DNA of 35,997 nucleotides from positions 1 to 35,997 of the forward strand of contig CALWXR010000030.1 in NCBI GenBank assembly GCA_944385535.1, given 5' to 3'. The notes below the pieces were generated by a model. It was not told the origin of the DNA. It made no database searches and saw nothing but the letters and a program-made list of their open reading frames with translations. The stretch comes from an uncultured Oscillospiraceae bacterium. GTDB taxonomy: Bacteria > Bacillota > Clostridia > Oscillospirales > Oscillospiraceae. Shown piece by piece: positions 30,796 through 35,997 of the stretch. Position numbers and translations under genes: made by a program. The stretch's first letter is position 1. Every line of letters starts with the position of its first letter.

Positions 30796-32217
30796 ATGGC
30801 GTTTGTAATGAAACTATTGGAAAACCTGAATGACAATATCATTTGGGGCGTGCCCATGGTGGTGCTGATGATCGGCACCGGCATTTATCTCACATTTGTG
30901 ACCAAAGGCGTGATCTTCCGCCGCTTCGGCACGGTGATGCGCTATACCACCATGACCCTGTTTAAAAAGCGGGACAAGAAGGAAAGCGGTTCCATCTCCT
31001 CTTTCCAGGCGGTGTGTACCGCTCTGGCGGCCACAGTGGGCACCGGCAATATTGTAGGCGTGGCCCTGGCCATTGCTACCGGCGGCCCCGGCGCCATGTT
31101 CTGGCTGTGGATCTCCGCCCTGGCGGGCATGGTGATCAAATACTGCGAGGTCACATTGTCCGTAGCCTACCGCACCACCAACGACAAAGGGGAGCTGGTG
31201 GGCGGCCCCATGTACTACATCACCCGGGGCCTGGGGATGAAGTGGCTGGCGGTGCTGTTTGCTCTGTTTGGCTTCCTGGCCTCCTTCGGCATCGGCGCCA
31301 GCGTCCAGGCCAACTCTTTGGCGGGCAGCGTCCACGGGGTTACCGGCATTCCCAACTGGATCATCGGTGTGGCGGTGGCGGGACTGGCTGCCCTGGTGCT
31401 CATCGGCGGACTGTCCCGGATCGCCCAGGTGACGGAAATTCTGGTGCCCTTTATGGCGGTCTTTTATATTGTGGGCGCTCTGGTGGTGCTGGTGATCAAC
31501 GCCGGTCAGATCCCTGACGCCATCGTCACCATTTTCAAAAGCGCCTTTACCGGCTCCGCCGCTGCCGGCGGCTTCCTGGGGGCTACCGCCATGTACGCCT
31601 GCCGCATCGGCATGGCCCGGGGCGTGTTCACCCACGAAGCGGGCATGGGCTCGGCTCCCATCGCCCACGCCTCCGCTACGGTGGATCATCCTGCCAGGCA
31701 GGGCATGTGGGGAGTTTTTGAGGTGTTCTTCGACAGCATTGTTATGTGCACCATCACCGGCCTGGTGATCATCACCTCCGGCCTGTGGTACGCCGACCCT
31801 ATGATGGACAAGAGCGCCATGAGCGCCGCCGCCTTTGAAAACGCCATCCCCGGGGGCCAGTACATCGTCACCATCGGTCTGACCCTGTTTGCCTTTGCCA
31901 CCATCATTGCCTGGTACTACTACGGGGAAAAGTGCGTGGAATACCTGTTTAAGGGCAACCGCTTTGTGATCCGGCTGTATCAGGTGGCCTATTCCGCCTT
32001 TGTGTTCATCGGCTGTGTATCCAGCCTGGACGCGGTTTGGGAGTTCGCGGATCTGTTCAACGGCCTGATGGCCCTGCCCAACCTGATTGCCCTGATTGCC
32101 CTGGCCCCGGCGGTGAAGAAGCTGACGGTGGATCTGTTCAGCGATCCCCACCGGATCCGCCCGGCGGGAGAGGACTATACCTCCTTCCTGCGCCTGGCAG
32201 ACAAAGAAAAGAAATGA
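30796..32217 (+). CDS. AGCS family sodium:alanine/glycine symporter
   Basis: A 473-residue secondary transporter with about 11 membrane helices. AGCS hallmarks are FQAVCTALAATVGTGNIVGVALAIATGGPGAMFWLW (about 69-104), GGPMYYITRGLG, and the later GMARGVFTHEAGMGSAPIAHA (about 274-294). It imports small neutral amino acids such as alanine or glycine with sodium. CAGGAGG precedes the ATG. I looked for a glycine riboswitch in the 169-bp leader and did not see one; only a short CCGCC/GGCGG stem is there. Strong inverted repeats follow the gene. Confidence 0.95.
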   Translation: MAFVMKLLENLNDNIIWGVPMVVLMIGTGIYLTFVTKGVIFRRFGTVMRYTTMTLFKKRDKKESGSISSFQAVCTALAATVGTGNIVGVALAIATGGPGAMFWLWISALAGMVIKYCEVTLSVAYRTTNDKGELVGGPMYYITRGLGMKWLAVLFALFGFLASFGIGASVQANSLAGSVHGVTGIPNWIIGVAVAGLAALVLIGGLSRIAQVTEILVPFMAVFYIVGALVVLVINAGQIPDAIVTIFKSAFTGSAAAGGFLGATAMYACRIGMARGVFTHEAGMGSAPIAHASATVDHPARQGMWGVFEVFFDSIVMCTITGLVIITSGLWYADPMMDKSAMSAAAFENAIPGGQYIVTIGLTLFAFATIIAWYYYGEKCVEYLFKGNRFVIRLYQVAYSAFVFIGCVSSLDAVWEFADLFNGLMALPNLIALIALAPAVKKLTVDLFSDPHRIRPAGEDYTSFLRLADKEKK

Positions 32218-32221
32218 TCTT

Positions 32222-32262
32222 CAAGGCGTTGTCTCAAAACTTTCGTTTGAGACAACGCCTTG
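32222..32262 (+). terminator. 17-bp perfect hairpin after the AGCS gene
   Basis: The sequence 32222-32238 is the exact reverse complement of 32246-32262, with a 7-base loop, starting 5 bp after the stop codon. It probably terminates or protects the transcript, though no long U-run follows. Part of it (TGTCTCAAAA) is inverted again at 32402-32411. Confidence 0.7.
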
Positions 32263-32264
32263 TG

Positions 32265-32302
32265 CAATTTGTCCAACTTGATATTTCAAGTTGGACAAAT
32301 TG
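32265..32302. repeat. Second 17-bp perfect hairpin
   Basis: The sequences 32265-32281 and 32286-32302 are perfect reverse complements around TATT. The stem lies 3 bp after the first hairpin and has an unrelated sequence. Together with TTTTGAGACA at 32402 they suggest a roughly 180-bp repeat element bounded by TGTCTCAAAA / TTTTGAGACA. Confidence 0.65.
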
Positions 32303-32541
32303 CTCGCCTGCGGGCGGGTTATTGAACGCGCAGGGGGCCTCGAGGCCGCCCCCCCGCACACACCCCCGCCAAGCTTTTGTGCATCTGTTTTCATTGGGCT
32401 ATTTTGAGACAGCCCCTGTTTTTCCGTGGAAGAAGAACATAGGCAGAGGAAGGACAGCTCTATGTTTGCCCCGGACAGACACAGGAAATTTGGTGAGTTT
32501 TCACCTTGACCGGCATACAAAGCTATGATAAAATTTTATAC

Positions 32542-33303
32542 TAAGGAATCTCTGATACTATTTCTTGATTAAAATATTTTATTTTATGCTTATCTGGTTA
32601 ACTCAGCTTCCGCAAGAAACCAATTATTTTGTCAGAAAGAATGATGCAAATGCAGGAAAGGTTTGGCGCATCCCTCGTCCGGGTGCTCCCCTACCCTGCC
32701 GGGGGCCTTCCTTTCTTGTCTCGGCAAGAAAGGAAGCAAAGAAGCCGACCGGGGAGGCGCTGAACGCTGGCCAGCTCCCGCGCCAGAGCCGCCCTCCCCG
32801 GACCCCTCCCGGCGCGCACTTGGTAAGCGCTGGTATACCCTTTCGCCGCCGAATGGGTGCGGTGCCCGAATCGGTACGCAGCATCCCAATCACTGCCCAG
32901 CCTTAAGCCCGCCATTTTTCAGGGAAGCTCGGAGGAACCAACGAACATTCCTCTCTCACCGGCACTGGCTGAGCCTTTGCTGAACAAAGTCGATAAGCAT
33001 ATTTTATTTTAATCAAGAAGGCATCGCCTTGCGACGCTGCCGAATATGTGATTTTCGGAATAGAAAATCACATATTCCCGTCTCATATGATTCTCTAATT
33101 AAAATCTTAAATCCAAATTGATTAAAGATTTTAAAAGAGAATCAGTATGAATCAATCGTTTGCGGCGGAATGCCGGATCGAAAGACCCATCCGTGCAGTT
33201 CAAAAAACGGGAAATACATACAGTATTCCGACCGTTTTTGAACTTTCGGCTGAGCCAAAATCTCTCGGCATCCGCTCTTGCCGATTTCATCAGAGCTTCC
33301 CTA
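32542..33303 (+). repeat. Element B, long form, with element A nested inside
   Basis: The ends TAAGGAATCTCTGAT / ATCAGAGCTTCCCTA match the short element at 23506-23673. So does the right part (AATGCCGGATCGAAAG...AAAATCTCTCGGCATCCGC). An extra middle segment of about 170 bp contains CTTGATTAAAAT / ATTTTAATCAAG, a perfect 15-bp stem GAATATGTGATTTTC / GAAAATCACATATTC (33042-33077), and a GATTCTCT...AGAGAATC stem. Element A plus its 10-bp duplication (425 bp) interrupts the first palindrome. Fragments of this middle segment also flank element A copy 1. Confidence 0.78.
32586..33000 (+). mobile_element. Element A copy 3 (415 bp, nested)
   Basis: Nearly identical to copy 1 (three differences by eye), with the same terminal repeats and stem. 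It is flanked by perfect 10-bp direct repeats ATTTTATTTT (32576-32585 and 33001-33010). It sits in the loop of an A/T-rich palindrome belonging to element B, so it moved after that element was in place. Confidence 0.87.
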
Positions 33304-33358
33304 AGAATACGCCCCCTGTTCCCGGTATTCGGGGCTGGAATTTAGGAGTTTCTTTCAT

Positions 33359-34282
33359 ATGAATATTGCGAAAAAGGCCTGGACCTACCTGGTGATCGTC
33401 TTTGTTGCCCTGGTGGCGGCGGTGAACTACGAACTGTTCGTATTTCCCAACCAGTTTGCCCCCTCGGGCATCAACGGCATCTGCACCATGATCCAGTATG
33501 TCACCCACATCAGCGTGGGATACCTGAGCCTGCTGATCAACATTCCCTTAGCCATCTGGTGTTATGTGGAGGTGAGCAAGCCCGTTGCCCTGCGAAGCAT
33601 GGTGTATGTGGTCACCTTCTCCCTGGGACTGCTGATTTTCGACCATGTGGATCTGTCCGCCTTTTCCTATGCCACGGATAACGGCACCAGCAAGATCCTG
33701 GGCCCCCTGGTGGCGGGTATCATTATGGGCTATGTGTACTCCATCCTGGTCAAGGCCAGCGCCTATACGGGAGGAACGGATTTTATCTCCGCCATCATCC
33801 ACAAGCGCCACCCGGACAAGGCCTTTTTCAGTCTCAGCTTTATTATCAATACGGTCATTGCCATTGTCAGCTACTTTGTCTATGACTACCAGGTTGAGCC
33901 GGTGATCCTGTGCATTCTCTACAGCTTCATGTCCACCACCGTGGGGGACAAGCTGATGAAGTCCGGCCGGGAGGCCATTTGCTTTGAGATCATCACCGAC
34001 TATCCTGAGGAGCTGTCCCAGGAGATCATTGAAAAGCTCCACCATACCACCACGCTGGTTCCCGCCAAGGGTATGTATACCGGCCATGAGACCAATATGC
34101 TCATCTGTGTGGTGAATAAAAACCAGGCCACTGCCCTGGCCGCCATCTGCCGCAGCTATCCCAATACCTTCGCGGTCATGGATCCGGTGCGGGAGGTCAT
34201 GGGCAACTTCCGGAACGTGGACAGCCACGGCGAGGAAGTAAAGCAGGTTCTGGACGCCGGCGACGGCCAGACAACGATGTAA
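33359..34282 (+). CDS. YitT family membrane protein (YitT_membrane + DUF2179)
   Basis: A 307-residue protein. Five to six membrane helices span residues 8-200, with the family motifs LFVFPNQFAPSGINGICTMIQ, then KASAYTGGTDFISAIIHKR. A cytosolic DUF2179 domain occupies about 215-300 (AICFEIITDYPEELSQEIIEKLHHTTTLVPAKGMYTG). AGGAG precedes the ATG. The right end of element B lies about 55 bp upstream, so the promoter may lie in or next to the repeat. YitT proteins are widespread in Firmicutes without a settled function. Confidence 0.92.
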   Translation: MNIAKKAWTYLVIVFVALVAAVNYELFVFPNQFAPSGINGICTMIQYVTHISVGYLSLLINIPLAIWCYVEVSKPVALRSMVYVVTFSLGLLIFDHVDLSAFSYATDNGTSKILGPLVAGIIMGYVYSILVKASAYTGGTDFISAIIHKRHPDKAFFSLSFIINTVIAIVSYFVYDYQVEPVILCILYSFMSTTVGDKLMKSGREAICFEIITDYPEELSQEIIEKLHHTTTLVPAKGMYTGHETNMLICVVNKNQATALAAICRSYPNTFAVMDPVREVMGNFRNVDSHGEEVKQVLDAGDGQTTM

Positions 34283-34328
34283 GTAAGTTTGTGTACATAT
34301 ATCTATTTTCTTACAGGAGGAATAACCC

Positions 34329-35834
34329 ATGGCCTACTACTATCCGGAACCCAGCCATACCTTCAGCGAATACCTTTTGGTCCCCGGCTATACTTCCGAA
34401 GAGTGCATTCCCGACCGTGTCAGCCTGAAAACGCCCCTGGTCAAGTACCGCAAGGGTGTGGAAGAGCCTGCCATTTCCCTGAATGTGCCTCTGACCTCCG
34501 CGGTTATGCAGTCCGTTTCCAATGATACCCTGGCCATCGCCCTGGCGAAAGAGGGCGGCATCAGCTTTATTTACGGCTCTCAGACCATCCAGCAGCAGGC
34601 GGCCATGGTGGCCAAGGTCAAGGGCTACAAGGCAGGCTTTGTGGTCTCCGCCTCCAACCTGACCCCGGAGCACACCCTGGCGGATGTGCTGGCCCTGAAG
34701 GAACGCAACGGCTTCTCCACCGTGGCCATTACCGAGGACGGCACCGCTACCGGTAAGCTTTTGGGCATCGTCACCAGCCGAGACTACCGGGTCAGCCGGA
34801 TGAGCCCTGAGGAAAAGGTGGCGGACTTTATGACCCCCCGGGACAAGCTGATCACCGCCCCGGCGGAAACCACATTGAAGGAAGCCAACGACATCATCTG
34901 GGAGCACAAGCTGAACAGCCTGCCCATTGTGGACCGTGACGACCACCTGATGTACTTCGTGTTCCGTAAGGACTACGCCTCCCACAAGGCCAACCCCCTG
35001 GAGCTGCTGGACAGCAAAAAGCGTTACCTGGTAGGCGCGGGCATCAACACCCGGGACTACGCCCAGCGGGTTCCCGCCCTGCTGGAGGCCGGCGCGGATG
35101 TGCTGGTCATCGACTCCTCCGAGGGCTACACCTGCTGGCAGAAAAAGACCATAGATTGGGTTCGGGAGCGCTACGGCGACAGCGTGAAGATCGGCGCGGG
35201 CAACGTGGTGGATAAGGACGGATTCCGCTTCCTGGCTGAGGCCGGCGCGGATTTTGTGAAAATCGGCATCGGCGGCGGCTCCATCTGCATCACCCGGGAG
35301 ACCAAGGGCATCGGCCGTGGTCAGGCCACCGCGGTGATCGAAGTGGCCCAGGCCCGGGACGAGTACTTCAAGGAGACCGGCATTTACGTGCCCATCTGCT
35401 CCGACGGCGGCATTGTCCACGATTACCACATGACCCTGGCTCTGGCTATGGGCGCGGACTTCTTGATGCTGGGCCGGTACTTTGCCCGGTTCGACGAAAG
35501 CCCCACCCCCAAGGTCATGATCAACGGCGCTTACATGAAGGAGTACTGGGGCGAAGGCTCCAACCGTGCCCGGAACTGGCAGCGCTACGACCTGGGCGGC
35601 TCCTCCAGGCTGTCCTTTGAGGAGGGTGTGGATTCCTACGTCACCTACGCCGGCCCCCTCCACGACAATGTGGAGGCCTCTCTGTACAAGGTCAAGTCCA
35701 CCATGTGCAACTGCGGCGTTACCACCATCCCCGATCTGCAGCGGGAGGCCAAGCTGACCCTGGTCTCCTCCGTGTCCATTGTGGAGGGCGGCTACCACGA
35801 CGTAACACTGCGCAGTTCCGCTCCCGCCAAGTGA
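34329..35834 (+). CDS. guaB: IMP dehydrogenase, divergent subgroup
   Basis: A 501-residue enzyme converting IMP to XMP with NAD, the first committed step of GMP synthesis. The TIM barrel is interrupted by two CBS domains (about 104-217). The active-site loop is [12 protein letters not shown] with catalytic Cys320, where classical IMPDH has GIGPGSICTTR. The barrel substrate loop SDGGI is present, and Arg419-Tyr420 (NWQRYD) fit the catalytic Arg-Tyr of the flap. The N-terminus ([19 protein letters not shown]) and flap differ from B. subtilis GuaB, indicating a separate lineage; GMP reductase is less likely given the CBS domains and Arg-Tyr. It lies 46 bp after yitT with an AGGAGG site, followed by a strong terminator. 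Confidence 0.9.
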   Translation: MAYYYPEPSHTFSEYLLVPGYTSEECIPDRVSLKTPLVKYRKGVEEPAISLNVPLTSAVMQSVSNDTLAIALAKEGGISFIYGSQTIQQQAAMVAKVKGYKAGFVVSASNLTPEHTLADVLALKERNGFSTVAITEDGTATGKLLGIVTSRDYRVSRMSPEEKVADFMTPRDKLITAPAETTLKEANDIIWEHKLNSLPIVDRDDHLMYFVFRKDYASHKANPLELLDSKKRYLVGAGINTRDYAQRVPALLEAGADVLVIDSSEGYTCWQKKTIDWVRERYGDSVKIGAGNVVDKDGFRFLAEAGADFVKIGIGGGSICITRETKGIGRGQATAVIEVAQARDEYFKETGIYVPICSDGGIVHDYHMTLALAMGADFLMLGRYFARFDESPTPKVMINGAYMKEYWGEGSNRARNWQRYDLGGSSRLSFEEGVDSYVTYAGPLHDNVEASLYKVKSTMCNCGVTTIPDLQREAKLTLVSSVSIVEGGYHDVTLRSSAPAK

Positions 35835-35868
35835 TTCGGGGAAAAATCTCCACAGGAAAAACAATTGT

Positions 35869-35903
35869 GCTCCGGCTGCAAACAGGCAGCCGGAGCGTTT
35901 TTT
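35869..35903 (+). terminator. Intrinsic terminator of guaB
   Basis: GCTCCGGCTGC / GCAGCCGGAGC is a perfect 11-bp stem with a 6-base loop, followed by G and six T residues. Confidence 0.93.
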
Positions 35904-35921
35904 GCCCTGTTTTTCCAGGAC

Positions 35922-35997
35922 ATGCTTATCTGGCTAACTCAGCTTCCGCAAAAAACCAGGTTTTTGTCAGAAAGTATGCCGCCAAACCCGGGAAAGA
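35922..35997 (+). mobile_element. Element A copy 5, left end (cut by window edge)
   Basis: ATGCTTATCTGGCTAACTCAGCTTCCGCAAAAAACCAGG... matches the left end of the other copies, including the inner TCAGC block. It starts 19 bp after the guaB terminator T-run, in the same orientation as the others. The right end is outside the window. Confidence 0.75.

Overview
The window looks like chromosomal DNA from a fairly GC-rich gut-type Clostridia, most likely an Oscillospiraceae/Oscillospirales member. Pointers are an HrcA/CIRCE-controlled groESL operon, AIM24, DUF975, YitT and AGCS genes, a SigI/RsgI pair, strong AGGAGG ribosome binding sites, and many dispersed palindromic intergenic repeats. The genus call is an inference from gene families; no rRNA or tRNA gene was seen.

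Layout. (1) 1-1637: groES and the start of groEL on the minus strand behind a CIRCE operator, then a ParB/Noc gene. (2) 2171-17916: a LacI-type regulator, a 1.4 kb intergenic stretch with operator-like palindromes, and a long plus-strand catabolic cluster. The cluster holds a DctPQM TRAP transporter, a YcxB-like membrane protein, SDR dehydrogenase, enoyl-CoA hydratase, CoA-transferase, ketopantoate-reductase-like protein, class I mannose-6-phosphate isomerase homologue, MaoC hydratase, FrdA/SdhA-like flavoprotein and an L-fucose-isomerase-like protein. The substrate cannot be read from sequence, but the set implies uptake of an acidic compound followed by isomerisation and CoA-ester redox chemistry. 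(3) 18250-21786: a heterodimeric ABC exporter on the minus strand. (4) 22426-25839: small and poorly known genes (a sigma-4-like protein, an HTH protein with a Cys cluster, several tiny ORFs, AIM24 and DUF975 proteins). (5) 26371-29305: a SigI/RsgI sigma/anti-sigma locus with an adjacent lipoprotein that repeats the extracellular RsgI domain and ends in a long Asp/Trp/Tyr tandem repeat. (6) 29362-35903: a 22-aa microprotein, a macro-domain/HTH fusion, an AGCS symporter, YitT and a divergent IMP dehydrogenase.

The strongest candidate for an undescribed system is region 5. Three promoter-like sequences of identical architecture (ACCCC, exactly 19 bp, CGTAWT) sit before sigI and, in tandem, before the lipoprotein gene. 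They are good candidates for a self-contained sigma-I regulon. Both the anti-sigma factor and the lipoprotein carry an Asn-Pro-containing RsgI middle domain and polyacidic tails, which suggests a cation- or envelope-sensing module.

The second strong signal is a family of about 415-bp elements (here 'element A') with bipartite terminal inverted repeats and 10-bp target duplications. There are three full copies, one chimera and one copy cut by the window end, all in the same orientation. One copy is nested inside a second repeat family (element B).
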